Below are positions 39,989-49,093 of a stretch of 64,000 bases of DNA, piece by piece (the first letter of the stretch is position 1; every line of letters starts with the position of its first letter). The stretch lies in contig NZ_JAQQLA010000001.1 in NCBI RefSeq assembly GCF_028548395.1, positions 124,001 to 188,000 on the forward strand, read 5' to 3'. Position numbers and translations under genes: made by a program. The DNA comes from Vogesella indigofera (GTDB lineage Bacteria > Pseudomonadota > Gammaproteobacteria > Burkholderiales > Chromobacteriaceae). The notes beneath the pieces are model-generated. The model had not been told where the DNA came from. It made no database searches and saw nothing but the letters and a program-made list of their open reading frames with translations.

Positions 39989-42490
39989 TCAGCGCCGCCA
40001 GGCGGCGACGCGCTTGCTGCCTTCCAGCAGCAGCAGGGTGGCGCAGCCCAGCGCAAACGCCGCCAGCCATAGCCCCGGCGCCGGCGGCACGAAGCCGAAG
40101 GCGCCGGCCAGTGCCGGGATACTGGTGATCAGCAACAGGCTGAGCAGGGTGCCGCCCAGCACCCACGCCGCCACCGTCGACAGACCACCGAACAACGCCT
40201 GCCAGCCGCTCTGTGCCGAGCGGTTGGGCAGGATCAGCAGCGCATTGGCGCTGACCAGCACAATGAAGGTCAGCGCCCGCGCCGTCGCGTCGTCGAGTGC
40301 CGCCGCCAGGCTGGCGGCGTAGGCGACGCCGCAGCTGAGCAGCACCAGCGTGCCCTGCGCCAGTGCCAGCAGCAGCTGTGGTCGCGACAGCAGCGTTTCG
40401 TCGGCGCGGCGTGGCGGCTGCTGCATCTGCTGCGCCCGTTCCGGCTCGGCCTCGAACACGATGGAGCAGGCGGGGTCGATCAGCAGCTCCAGAAAGGCGA
40501 TGTGGATCGGCGCCAGGATCAGCGGCATGCCGAACAGCAGCGGCAGCATCGACAGCCCGATGATCGGTATGTGCACCGCCAGCGTGTAGCTCATCGCCTG
40601 GCGCAGGTTGGCGAAGATGCGCCGCCCGAGGCGGATCGCCGTCACGATGGCGGTGAAGTCGTCGTCCAGCAGCACCAGTGCGGCGGCCTCGCGCGCCACG
40701 TCGGTGCCGCGCTTGCCCATCGCGATGCCGATGTGCGCGGCCTTCAGCGCCGGCGCGTCGTTGACGCCGTCGCCGGTCATCGCCACCACCTCGCCGGCGG
40801 CCTTCAGCGCGTTGACGATGGCCAGCTTCTGCTGCGGCGTGACCCGCGCGTACACGTTGACGCCGGCCAGCTGCCGCCCAAGGTTGGCCGCATTGTCGCC
40901 CAGTGCCGCAAGCTCGGCGCCGGTCAGCGTGCCGCGACTGGCGATGCCGGCCTGGCGGGCGATGGCGCGCGCGGTGTGCGGGTGGTCGCCGGTGATCATC
41001 AGCACGCGGATGCCAGCCTGCTGGCACTCGCGGATGGCGGCGGGCACTTCCGGGCGCAGCGGATCGGCAAAGCCGACCAGGCCGAGCAGCTCGAAGTCAA
41101 AATCATGCTGCAGCGACGGCCACTCCCGGTGCGGACTGTGGCGTGCCTTGGCGATGCCCAGCACGCGCAGGCCGCGGTCGGCAAGCGTCGCCGCGTCCGC
41201 GATCAGGCGTGCACGCGCCGCGTCCGGCAGGTGGCACAGCTCGGCAATCGCCTCTGGTGCGCCCTTGGCGGCGACCACGTCGTCGTCGTCGCTGTCCTGC
41301 CGCCACAGGTGCGACATCGCCAGCAGCGCCGGCGACAGCTCGTACTCGCGCGCCAGCGACCACGCCGGGTGCAGGTGTTCGGTATCGGCCAGATAGGTGC
41401 GCGCATAGTGGTGAAAGGCCTGTTCCATCGGGTCGTGCGGTTCGATCTCGCTGGCCAGCACCGCGTACTCCAGCAGCTCGTGATAGGCCTCCGGCAGCTC
41501 GCCGCCGGGCAGCTGGCCGGTGTCCAGCAGCTGGCCGTCCACCGCCAGTGCCGCCAGCGCCATGCGGTTCTGCGTCAGGGTGCCGGTCTTGTCGACACAC
41601 AGCACCGTGGTTTCCCCCAGCGTCTCGATGGCGTTCAGGCGCCGCGTCAGCACCTGGTGGCTGGCGATGCGGCGCGCGCCCAGCGCCAGGAACACGATCA
41701 TGATCACCGGGAATTCCTGCGGCAGGATGCCCATCGCCAGTGTGATGCCGGCCAGCAGCGCGTCCAGCCAGCTGTCGCGCAGCAGCCAGTACAGCAGCGC
41801 CAGCAGCAGGCACAGGCCGACGCCCAAGAGCGCCAGCTGCCGCGTCAGCCGCGCGATCTCGTCGCGCAGCGGCGAGGCCTCGACGGCGATGGTGGTCAGT
41901 GATTTGCCGATGCGGCCCAGCTCGGTGCGCTGGCCGGTGGCGCACACCTGCAGCAGCCCCTGGCCGCGCACCACCAGCGTGCCGGCGTAGGCCGGCTCGC
42001 GCTGGCCGAACTTGGCCACCGGCTCCGATTCTCCGCTGAGCATCGATTCGTCGGTGGCCAGCTCGTGCGCCTGCAGCACCACGCCGTCGGCCGGAATGCG
42101 GTCGCCCTCGCTGAGGATCAGGATGTCGTCGCGCACTACCTCGCGCCCGGCGATGCGCTGCGCCTCTCCGTCGCGGATCACCAGCGCGCGCGGGCTGGAC
42201 AGATCGCGCAGTGCCTCCAGCGCGTTCTCGGTGCGCCGCTCCTGCACGATGGTGACGGTCATGATGATGGCGACGAAGCCGAGCAGGATCAGCGCCTCGT
42301 GTGCGTCGCCCATCGCCAGGTAGATGGCGCCGGCACCCAGCAGTAGCAGGAACATCGGCTCGCGCACCACCTCGCCGGCGATGGCGGCCAGGCTGCGGCG
42401 CTGCTCGGTGCCCAGCTCGTTGGCGCCTTCGGCGGCCAGCCGGGCGCGGGCAACGCTGTGGCTGAGTCCGCGGGGAAAGGCTTCGCTCAT
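39989..42490 (-). CDS. P-type cation-transporting ATPase (P2-like)
   Basis: 833 residues. An N-terminal cation-ATPase domain (about 8-60), actuator domain with DESMLSGESEPV (TGES-equivalent SGES, about 148-159), phosphorylation motif CVDKTGTLTQN (about 298-308), nucleotide-binding AKGAPEAI, hinge GDGVNDAPALK (about 573-583), and about 10 membrane helices. The M4 ion-site motif reads PQEFP where related bacterial pumps usually have PEEFP. It is probably a Ca/Mg/Mn-type pump, without heavy-metal CPx motif or metal-binding N-domain. It is convergent with the FUSC gene, 14 bases apart. One exact dispersed word sits at 40880-40892. Confidence 0.9.
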   Translation of the reverse strand: MSEAFPRGLSHSVARARLAAEGANELGTEQRRSLAAIAGEVVREPMFLLLLGAGAIYLAMGDAHEALILLGFVAIIMTVTIVQERRTENALEALRDLSSPRALVIRDGEAQRIAGREVVRDDILILSEGDRIPADGVVLQAHELATDESMLSGESEPVAKFGQREPAYAGTLVVRGQGLLQVCATGQRTELGRIGKSLTTIAVEASPLRDEIARLTRQLALLGVGLCLLLALLYWLLRDSWLDALLAGITLAMGILPQEFPVIMIVFLALGARRIASHQVLTRRLNAIETLGETTVLCVDKTGTLTQNRMALAALAVDGQLLDTGQLPGGELPEAYHELLEYAVLASEIEPHDPMEQAFHHYARTYLADTEHLHPAWSLAREYELSPALLAMSHLWRQDSDDDDVVAAKGAPEAIAELCHLPDAARARLIADAATLADRGLRVLGIAKARHSPHREWPSLQHDFDFELLGLVGFADPLRPEVPAAIRECQQAGIRVLMITGDHPHTARAIARQAGIASRGTLTGAELAALGDNAANLGRQLAGVNVYARVTPQQKLAIVNALKAAGEVVAMTGDGVNDAPALKAAHIGIAMGKRGTDVAREAAALVLLDDDFTAIVTAIRLGRRIFANLRQAMSYTLAVHIPIIGLSMLPLLFGMPLILAPIHIAFLELLIDPACSIVFEAEPERAQQMQQPPRRADETLLSRPQLLLALAQGTLVLLSCGVAYAASLAAALDDATARALTFIVLVSANALLILPNRSAQSGWQALFGGLSTVAAWVLGGTLLSLLLITSIPALAGAFGFVPPAPGLWLAAFALGCATLLLLEGSKRVAAWRR

Positions 42491-42643
42491 GACGGCTCCG
42501 GCAGGGGAAACAGGACAGGGATGCGTATAGCGGTTATAGCAACTGCTGCCGGCATTGGCGGTAGGGAGAGGCGTTCGCTTTTGGCGGGCGGTGCCGGCTG
42601 ACGCCGCTTACCGCGGGCGCAGGGCGTGCAGGGAGGAAACGGC

Positions 42644-43414
42644 TCAGTCGCCGGGCAGCGTCGCGCGTGGCAGTTGCAGCCGCTGGCGCAGGCGGTCGAG
42701 TACGCCTTCGCGCTGCAGCTGGCGGAACAGGCTGGCATAACGGCGGCTTAGCTGTGGCGCGGTGCCGGGGCTGAACGCGAGGTACAGCGGGGTGGACAGC
42801 GCCGGCAGCGGCAACACCGGCTGCAGCAGCCGTGGATCCAGGCCCAGCTCGCGCGTTCGCCAGGCCAGCACCAGGGAGTTGGAGAACGGCAGCAGGTCGA
42901 TGCGGCCGGCGTACAGCTTGCGGATATTGGACTGGTCGTCGCTGCTTTGCTGCAGGTTGCGCTCGTAGGCAAAGCCCTGCTGCAGCAGGTAGTCCGCCTT
43001 CATGTCCCGTGCGGTCACCCCCAGCTGCCAGCGCTGAGCCTGTTGCAGCGTGACGGGGTTGACCTCGGGGCGGTCGGCAAGGCGCCACAGTTTGGCATCA
43101 CCGCTGGCGATGCGGCCGACCCAGCCGTAGCGCGCTTCACGTTGCGGTGTGCGGCCAAGACAGAAGATCAGCAGTCCGGGCGTGGTTTCCGCCATCTGGT
43201 AGGCGCGCGGCCACGGCAGGAACTGCACCGCCAGCGTATCGCCGTTGCGCGCCGCCAGCGCTTGCGCCGCTTCCAGCGCCAGCCCCCACGGCGCCGGCTG
43301 CTCGCTCTGGAATGGCGGGAATTCGGTGGTGACGGCGTGGATGACGGCCGCCGTGGCCGGAGTGGACAACAATAGCAGGCACAACAACAGCGATAACAGC
43401 GGGCGCGGCATCAT
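42644..43414 (-). CDS. Periplasmic solute-binding-like protein (SBP_bac_3 family)
   Basis: About 256 residues starting MMPRPLLSLLLCLLLLSTPA with a signal peptide cut near ATA-AV. The fold elements EFPPFQSE, GLALEAAQALAARNG, PWPRAYQMAE and SNSLVLAWRTRELGLD resemble the short polar-amino-acid-binding-like proteins with a WPRA motif that often occur without permeases. It has no neighbouring transporter genes, so a role as a sensor or orphan binding protein is possible. Start is inferred from the signal peptide; the ribosome site is weak. Confidence 0.8.
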   Translation of the reverse strand: MMPRPLLSLLLCLLLLSTPATAAVIHAVTTEFPPFQSEQPAPWGLALEAAQALAARNGDTLAVQFLPWPRAYQMAETTPGLLIFCLGRTPQREARYGWVGRIASGDAKLWRLADRPEVNPVTLQQAQRWQLGVTARDMKADYLLQQGFAYERNLQQSSDDQSNIRKLYAGRIDLLPFSNSLVLAWRTRELGLDPRLLQPVLPLPALSTPLYLAFSPGTAPQLSRRYASLFRQLQREGVLDRLRQRLQLPRATLPGD

Positions 43415-43554
43415 GATGCCCTGATGATTTTTTGATAAACGGCAGCATGAACGCAAGCCGGGCAATCTTCAAGCATTCCAGCATGGCGCAGCGCAGCGTA
43501 AGTCCCTAAAATGGGGCGGTTATCCCCACAGCCGCTACGCTGGAGAACACATCA

Positions 43555-45081
43555 ATGGCTATCATCCGTCAGGAAGACTTTATCCAGAGCATCGCCGATG
43601 CTTTTCAGTACATCAGTTGCTATCACCCTAAGGATTACATTGACGCGCTGTACAAGGCGTATCAGCACGAGGAAAGCCCCGCCGCCAAGGACGCGATGGC
43701 GCAGATCCTGATCAACAGCCGCATGTGTGCCGAAGGCCGCCGTCCGATCTGCCAGGATACCGGCATTGCCGTGGTGTTCCTGAAGGTGGGCATGAAGGTG
43801 CAGTGGGACAGCACGCTCTCCGTGCAGGAAATGGTCAACGAAGGCGTGCGTCGCGCCTACAACAACCCGGACAACAAGCTGCGCGCCTCGGTGCTGCTGG
43901 ATCCGGCCGGCCTGCGAAAGAACTCCAAGGACAACACCCCGGCCGTGGTGCACTTCGAGATCGTCGAAGGCGACGGCGTGGAAGTGATCTGCGCCGCCAA
44001 GGGCGGTGGCTCCGAGAACAAGTCCAAGTTCTACGCGCTGAACCCGTCCGACTCCATCGTCGACTGGGTGATCAAGACCGTACCGACCATGGGCGCCGGC
44101 TGGTGTCCGCCGGGCATCCTCGGCATCGGTATCGGCGGTACGCCGGAAAAGGCGATGCTGCTGGCCAAAGAGTCGCTGATGGACCACGTCGACATCCACG
44201 AGCTGAAGGCCAAGGCCGCCAGCGGCGCGGAACTGACCAAGGTCGAAGCGCTGCGCCTGGAGATCTTCGAGAAGGTCAACGCGCTGGGCATCGGTGCGCA
44301 AGGCCTCGGTGGCCTGACCACCGTGCTGGACGTGAAGATCCTCGACTACCCGACCCACGCGGCATCCTTGCCGGTGGCGATGATCCCGAACTGCGCCGCC
44401 ACCCGCCACATCCACTTCCATCTCGATGGCAGCGGCCCGGCGCACCTGGAAACGCCGAAGCTGGAAGACTGGCCGGAAATCACCTACGACACCAGTAACG
44501 GCAAGCGTGTCGACCTCAACAATATCACCCGCGAAGAAGTGGCCAGCTGGCAGCCGGGCGACGTGCTGCTGCTCAACGGCAAGATCCTGACCGGCCGCGA
44601 CGCCGCGCACAAGCGCATGATCGACATGCTGAACAAGGGCGAGAAGCTGCCGGTGGACTTCACCAACCGCTTCATCTACTACGTCGGCCCGGTGGATCCG
44701 GTGCGTGACGAAGTGGTCGGCCCGGCCGGCCCGACGACCGCCACCCGCATGGACAAGTTCACCCGCCAGATGCTGGAGCAGACCGGCCTCTTGGGCATGA
44801 TCGGCAAGGCCGAGCGCGGCCCGGCGGCGATCGATGCCATCCGCGACAACAAGGCGGTTTACCTGATGGCGGTCGGCGGCTCGGCCTACCTCGTGTCCAA
44901 GGCGATCAAGGCCTCCAAGGTGGTCGGCTTCGAAGACCTCGGTATGGAAGCGATCTACGAGTTCGACGTGCAGGACATGCCGGTGACCGTGGCCGTGGAT
45001 TCCTGTGGCACGTCGGTGCACAACACCGGCCCGGCCGAGTGGCGCGTGAAGATCGGCAAGATCCCGGTCAGCGCCGTCTGA
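43555..45081 (+). CDS. fumA: Fumarate hydratase class I (iron-sulfur)
   Basis: 508 residues, aerobic class I type. Cys ligands for a 4Fe-4S cluster are expected in RPICQDTGIAVVF (about residue 66), NCAATRHIHFHLDGSG (about 280) and VDSCGTSVH (about 482). Ribosome site GGAG at 43542-43545. It interconverts fumarate and malate in the TCA cycle. It is a monocistronic unit with a terminator at 45112. Confidence 0.96.
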   Translation: MAIIRQEDFIQSIADAFQYISCYHPKDYIDALYKAYQHEESPAAKDAMAQILINSRMCAEGRRPICQDTGIAVVFLKVGMKVQWDSTLSVQEMVNEGVRRAYNNPDNKLRASVLLDPAGLRKNSKDNTPAVVHFEIVEGDGVEVICAAKGGGSENKSKFYALNPSDSIVDWVIKTVPTMGAGWCPPGILGIGIGGTPEKAMLLAKESLMDHVDIHELKAKAASGAELTKVEALRLEIFEKVNALGIGAQGLGGLTTVLDVKILDYPTHAASLPVAMIPNCAATRHIHFHLDGSGPAHLETPKLEDWPEITYDTSNGKRVDLNNITREEVASWQPGDVLLLNGKILTGRDAAHKRMIDMLNKGEKLPVDFTNRFIYYVGPVDPVRDEVVGPAGPTTATRMDKFTRQMLEQTGLLGMIGKAERGPAAIDAIRDNKAVYLMAVGGSAYLVSKAIKASKVVGFEDLGMEAIYEFDVQDMPVTVAVDSCGTSVHNTGPAEWRVKIGKIPVSAV

Positions 45082-45111
45082 TCCGGCTTGCGGCCAACCT
45101 TGGCTGCAGAC

Positions 45112-45153
45112 AAAAAAACCGCCAGCCCCCCATAACGGGGACTGGCGGTTTTT
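45112..45153. terminator. Bidirectional terminator fumA / DUF411 gene
   Basis: The stem AAACCGCCAGCCCC / GGGGACTGGCGGTTT (one mismatch) is flanked by A and T tracts, between convergent genes. An exact copy of the dispersed word lies just before it at 45089-45101. Confidence 0.9.
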
Positions 45154-45171
45154 CATGGGTACACCGGCGCT

Positions 45172-45603
45172 TTAGCGCGTGGCGTACACCCACTGCTTGC
45201 CCTTGGCATCAAACGCCATCACCTGGTAGGGCTGCTTGACGCCGGTTTCCATGCCGGGGCTGCCCTGCGGCATGCCGGCCACCGCCAGGCCGCGGATGGC
45301 CGGTTTCTCGCGCAGTACCTTCTGTACCAAATCGGCCGGCACGTGGCCTTCGAACACGTAGCCGCCGATGCTGGCGGTGTGGCAGGAGCGCAGCTTGTCC
45401 GGCACCTGCAGCTTGTCCTTGATCGCGGCCATGTCGCTGCGGTTTTCGCTCGCGAGCGGCAACTGGTGGCTAGCCATGTGTTCGGCCCACTTGCTGCAAC
45501 AGCCGCAGTTGGGGTCCTTGAACAGGGTGGCGACCGGTGCGGCCAGCACCGGCAGGGAAAGCGCCAGCAGTGTGCCGGCGCGGAACAGGGATCGGATCAG
45601 CAT
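45172..45603 (-). CDS. DUF411 periplasmic metal-binding-like protein
   Basis: 143 residues with a signal peptide (MLIRSLFRAGTLLALSLPVLA). The DUF411 signature is present: ATLFKDPNCGCCSKWAEHM (CxCC, about residues 25-43) and SCHTASIGGYVFEGHVPADLV (about 73-93), then GMPQGSPGME. Such proteins often occur with copper resistance genes and are thought to bind metal; no copper genes are adjacent here. Confidence 0.88.
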   Translation of the reverse strand: MLIRSLFRAGTLLALSLPVLAAPVATLFKDPNCGCCSKWAEHMASHQLPLASENRSDMAAIKDKLQVPDKLRSCHTASIGGYVFEGHVPADLVQKVLREKPAIRGLAVAGMPQGSPGMETGVKQPYQVMAFDAKGKQWVYATR

Positions 45604-45690
45604 GGGGAGCCTCGTCGGGAATAGGGGGCAGGTGGCCAGTGACAGACCCTGGCCGGCGTCACTGGTTCCCGTCGTGACGGGCGGCCGCGG

Positions 45691-46389
45691 TCAGACGGTC
45701 AGCTGCACGCTGCTGCCGCTGTTGCTGTCGTCGTCGCTGCCGTAGGCGCGCAGCATTGCCATTAGCCGCATCATGATGCGACCATCCTGCTCGCTGTCGG
45801 CACTGGCAACGTCGCCGTCCTCGCTGCCGGTGCTGCTGCGTTGCGCTTCTTCGTAGGCGATGCTTTCTGCGAAGCTGACCTTGCCGTCCTGGTTGCTGTC
45901 GGCGCTGTCGAAGTTTTCCGCCAGCGCGGCGAAGCGGGCCGCCGCAACGCTGTCGCCGGCCTCGCTGGCGTCGGCGGCCATCGCCGACAACTGCTCCTGC
46001 CCAAGGCCGGTGTCGTCCTCGCCGCCTGCGGGCGGCGGCGGTGGCGGCATGCCCTGCATGCCGCCCGCCATCATCATGCCGCCCATGCCCTGGCTGCGCA
46101 TGGCGTTGAACTGGCTGTCCAGCTCTTCCTCCAGCTCTTTCAGGCGCGTGCTCAGCTCGCTCTTGCTGACCTTGCCGTCGCTGTCGCTGTCCAGTGCGGC
46201 AAACAGGTCTTCATTGTCGCTGCCAAAATCGCTGGCTTCGAGATAACCCTGGTTGTCGGTATCCAGCTTGCTGAAAATCTCGCTGGCTACCTGCTCGCTG
46301 TCCGGGCGTTTCATCGCGCGCGGACCGCCACCCATGCCACTCATGCCGGACAGATAGCTGCTGCCGACACTGCTGATTGCGCTGCTCAT
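45691..46389 (-). CDS. EF-hand calcium-binding protein
   Basis: 232 residues starting MSSAISSVGSSYLSGMSG. This ATG is preferred because GAGGAG stands 8 bases upstream; another ATG two codons earlier is too close. Four calcium loops are visible: DTDNQGYLEASDF (about 42-54), DSDSDGKVSKSEL (about 66-78), DSNQDGKVSFAES (about 167-179) and a weaker DSEQDGRIM (about 202). A Met/Gly- and Pro-rich linker (GGMMMAGGMQGMPPPPPP) separates the pairs. No signal peptide is seen. It resembles XopAW-like bacterial EF-hand proteins. It lies 106 bases downstream of a two-component system on the same strand. Confidence 0.88.
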   Translation of the reverse strand: MSSAISSVGSSYLSGMSGMGGGPRAMKRPDSEQVASEIFSKLDTDNQGYLEASDFGSDNEDLFAALDSDSDGKVSKSELSTRLKELEEELDSQFNAMRSQGMGGMMMAGGMQGMPPPPPPAGGEDDTGLGQEQLSAMAADASEAGDSVAAARFAALAENFDSADSNQDGKVSFAESIAYEEAQRSSTGSEDGDVASADSEQDGRIMMRLMAMLRAYGSDDDSNSGSSVQLTV

Positions 46390-46495
46390 TGTCATGCTCC
46401 TCGTCTCGCCTGCGGAATCCCCGCCGGCCATGCGGCGCTGTTGCGGGTGATGACAATTTATAGCCGGCGTGTCAGCACCATTTATCCGTTTTGTA

Positions 46496-47614
46496 TCAAA
46501 GCTGATACAGAGCGCCGTGCGCGTCGCGCGGCAGGGTCAGCCGCGCGATCAGGCCGCCCTGCGGCGCATTGTGCAGCGTCAGCGTGCCGCCCATGCGCCG
46601 GGCCGCGTCGCGGGCGATGGCGAGGCCCAGGCCGACGCCGCCGGTGTGGCGGTTGCGCGACTCTTCCAGCCGCACGAACGGTTCGAACACCGAGCTCATG
46701 CGGTTTTCCGGAATGCCGGGGCCGTGGTCGCGGATCTCGATACACACCGTATCGCCGGTTTGCTGCAGGTGGATGTCGGCGCGCTCGCCGTAGCGCAGCG
46801 CGTTTTCCAGCAGGTTGTCGAGGCAGCGGCGCAGGCTGCCCGGCAGCGTGTACAGGCTGTCGGCGTGGCCGTCGACGCTGACGTGGTGGCCCTGTTCCTG
46901 CGCGTCCTCGGCCAGCACCTGCAGCAGCGCGGTGATGTCCAGCATCTGCCAGCTTTCCTGCTGCGATTCGTCGCGCAGGTAGGCCAGCGTCGCGTCCAGC
47001 ATCGCGGTCATGTCGTCGATGTCCTTGCCCAGCTTGGCCTGCAGCGCGGTGTCGTCAAGTTGGGCGCTGCGCAGGCGGATGCGGGTCAGCGGCGTGCGCA
47101 GGTCGTGCGAGACCGCGGCGAGGAAGCGGTTGCGCTCCGCCATCTGCTGGCGCAGCTTGTCCTGCATGCGGTTGAACAGCCGCGCCGCCTGTCGTGTTTC
47201 CTGCGGTCCGCTTTCCGCGATCGGCGGCGCCTCCAGGTTGTCACCCAGCCGGGCCGCGGCCTGGGTCAGCTGCTGAATGGGGCGCGCCAGCCGCCGTGCG
47301 CCGTACCAGGCCAGCAGGCCGATGATCGCCAGCGTCACCAGCTGCGCCAGCCAGAATGGCGCCGGAAAGCGGTTGCGATTGTCCGGTGGCGGCGGTGGCG
47401 GCTGCTGCACGGCATCGCCGGGCGCCAAGGTTGGCCGCAGGCCGGCGCCGGGGGCGGTACGCTCCAGCGGCGGGCGCGGCGGCGGCTCGTCACGCGAAAA
47501 GTGCGGTCCGAAAAACAGCAGCAGGCTGGTCATCACCAGATGGGTGGTCAGCAGCGCCGCCACCACCAGCCCGAACAGGCGGGTGAAGACGGTATCGGGA
47601 ATCAGGCGTTTCAT
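46496..47614 (-). CDS. Sensor histidine kinase
   Basis: 372 residues. TM1 about 12-34, a short periplasmic loop rich in Pro and Arg (about 38-82), TM2 about 87-104, HAMP, then H-box AVSHDLRTPLTRIRL (about 165-179), N-box NLLENALRYG (about 264-273), DHGPGIP and GGVGLGLAIA. EnvZ/RstB-like class. The start overlaps the response regulator stop (ATGA, 47611-47614), so both are translated together. One exact dispersed word lies at 47427-47439, in the coding region of the periplasmic loop. Confidence 0.93.
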   Translation of the reverse strand: MKRLIPDTVFTRLFGLVVAALLTTHLVMTSLLLFFGPHFSRDEPPPRPPLERTAPGAGLRPTLAPGDAVQQPPPPPPDNRNRFPAPFWLAQLVTLAIIGLLAWYGARRLARPIQQLTQAAARLGDNLEAPPIAESGPQETRQAARLFNRMQDKLRQQMAERNRFLAAVSHDLRTPLTRIRLRSAQLDDTALQAKLGKDIDDMTAMLDATLAYLRDESQQESWQMLDITALLQVLAEDAQEQGHHVSVDGHADSLYTLPGSLRRCLDNLLENALRYGERADIHLQQTGDTVCIEIRDHGPGIPENRMSSVFEPFVRLEESRNRHTGGVGLGLAIARDAARRMGGTLTLHNAPQGGLIARLTLPRDAHGALYQL

Positions 47615-48330
47615 TGGCGTACCTTGCAGTCAAACAGGTAACCCTCGCCGCGCACCGTCTTCAGCAGGCGCGGCGCTTTCGGGTCGTCGCCCAGCTTCTG
47701 GCGCAGGCGCGATACCAGCAGGTCGATGCTGCGGTCGAAGGCCTCCACCGTGCGCCCGCGCGCCGCGTCCAGCAGCTGCTCGCGGCTGAGGATGCGCTGC
47801 GGCCGCTCCAGGAAGGTACACAGCAGCCGGTATTCGGCGTTCGACAGCGGCACCAGCAGCTGCTGCGGGGTGGTGAGTTCGCGCTTCAGGTGGCTCAGCG
47901 TCCAGCCGTCGAAGTGCACGTCCTGCTGCGGGTTGCCGTTGCCGCCGGCGGCGCTGCGCAGGCTGCGGCGCAGCACGGTGTGGATGCGAGCCACCAGTTC
48001 GCGCGGGTCGAACGGCTTCACCACGTAGTCGTCGGCGCCCAGCTCCAGCCCCACCACACGGTCGGTGGCCTCGCCGCGCGCGGTGAGCATGATGATCGGC
48101 AGCTCGCCCTCGCTGCGAATCTGGCGGCACAGCGCCAGACCGTCCTCGCCGGGCAGCATCAGGTCCAGGATCACCAGGTCGAAGCGCTGTTCGGCCAGCG
48201 CCGCGCGCATCGCCACGCCGTCGCCGACGCAGGTGCAGTGCATGGCGTAGGCTTGCAGGTACTGGCCGAGCAGGCTGCGGATCTCCGGGTCATCGTCAAC
48301 AATCAACAGGCGGGTGGCGGGGCTGGTCAT
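47611..48330 (-). CDS. Response regulator, OmpR family
   Basis: 239 residues starting MTSPATRLLIVDDDPEIRSL; longer in-frame extensions upstream lack a ribosome site. The receiver domain has the acidic pair DD (about 12-13), phosphorylated Asp in VILDLMLPGEDG (about residue 55) and Lys in VKPFDPREL (about 105). A C-terminal winged helix carries GRTVEAFDRSIDLLVSRLRQKLGDD. It is paired with the downstream histidine kinase, and 38 bases follow the stop of the upstream periplasmic protein gene. Confidence 0.93.
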   Translation of the reverse strand: MTSPATRLLIVDDDPEIRSLLGQYLQAYAMHCTCVGDGVAMRAALAEQRFDLVILDLMLPGEDGLALCRQIRSEGELPIIMLTARGEATDRVVGLELGADDYVVKPFDPRELVARIHTVLRRSLRSAAGGNGNPQQDVHFDGWTLSHLKRELTTPQQLLVPLSNAEYRLLCTFLERPQRILSREQLLDAARGRTVEAFDRSIDLLVSRLRQKLGDDPKAPRLLKTVRGEGYLFDCKVRQ

Positions 48331-48368
48331 GCGGGCTTCCGTTTCGGTTCGGTGGTGGGCAGCCGTGA

Positions 48369-48851
48369 TTATGGCTGATCCTGCGGCGCCGCCGGCGCGG
48401 CAAGTTCGCTGTTCATGTGCGCCAGCAGGCATTGCCGCACCAGGCTGGCCTGTTGCGCGTCCAGGCTGTCGAGGAAGGCGAGCCACGCCGCGGGCAGGGC
48501 GCCCGCCGTTTCGCTGGCTGCCACGCTGGCGCGCAGTGCCGCCGACAGGCTGCTGCTGTCGTCTTCCAGCTGCCGGCGCAGGGTCAGCTGCGCCTGTTGC
48601 CGCGCCTGGCGGCGGGTGGCCTGCTCGCTGAGTTCGGCGATGTCGGCTTGCAACCACAGCGCCTGCTGTTTGGCGTTTAGTTGCAGATAGGGCAGCAGCG
48701 GCTCCAGCTGGCCGCCGAGGCTAGGCCGCGGGTGATGGGTACCGCTCTGGTGCGGCGGCGGGGCGGCCGGCGGCTGCGCCAGCGCGCCGTGCAGCACGGT
48801 CAGGCAGAGCAGGGTGGCGAGCAGGCGCGGCAGGGCGGGACGTTTCATCAT
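48369..48851 (-). CDS. Periplasmic helical protein, CpxP/Spy-like (LTxxQ type)
   Basis: 160 residues starting [17 protein letters not shown] with a signal peptide cut near ALA-QP; ribosome site AAGGAAG directly upstream. The mature part is helical, with [16 protein letters not shown] (about 60-75) resembling the LTxxQ motif of CpxP/Spy-type proteins. It is the first gene of the unit with the two-component pair, which fits a periplasmic modulator of the kinase, as CpxP is for CpxA. Family assignment is tentative. Confidence 0.7.
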   Translation of the reverse strand: MMKRPALPRLLATLLCLTVLHGALAQPPAAPPPHQSGTHHPRPSLGGQLEPLLPYLQLNAKQQALWLQADIAELSEQATRRQARQQAQLTLRRQLEDDSSSLSAALRASVAASETAGALPAAWLAFLDSLDAQQASLVRQCLLAHMNSELAAPAAPQDQP

Positions 48852-49030
48852 GGCTTCCTTTGCATGGAAATGGGGACAAGTGACGGGGGCATCCCACAGC
48901 CTGCAGTGTCCGTTACCGCCGTGTCGGGGCGTTGTCGGCTTTGTATCGGCGCTGACACAGTCGTGCCGTTGCGGAGCGGTGATGGACCTTGGATGGCGCA
49001 ATCGGTCCGCAGCCGGTCGGCTTTGCGCCT

Positions 49031-49050
49031 CGCGGCCAACGTTGGCCGCA
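49031..49050. repeat. Palindrome of the dispersed word
   Basis: GCGGCCAACGTTGGCCGC is a perfect 18-bp palindrome at 49032-49049; only the outermost left base differs from the 20-bp form. It lies in the divergent spacer before the isochorismatase-like gene. Confidence 0.88.
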
Positions 49051-49093
49051 GCCACAATAGCCTTATCCCCTGCCACTACCCGAGGAAGCCGCC

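Noticed and set aside
36156..41027. 1623-codon open frame on the minus strand
   Set aside because: It runs antisense across the GGDEF-EAL, FUSC and part of the ATPase genes; composition is Gln/Arg/Ala/His-rich as expected for a shadow of high-GC coding DNA, with no recognisable domain.
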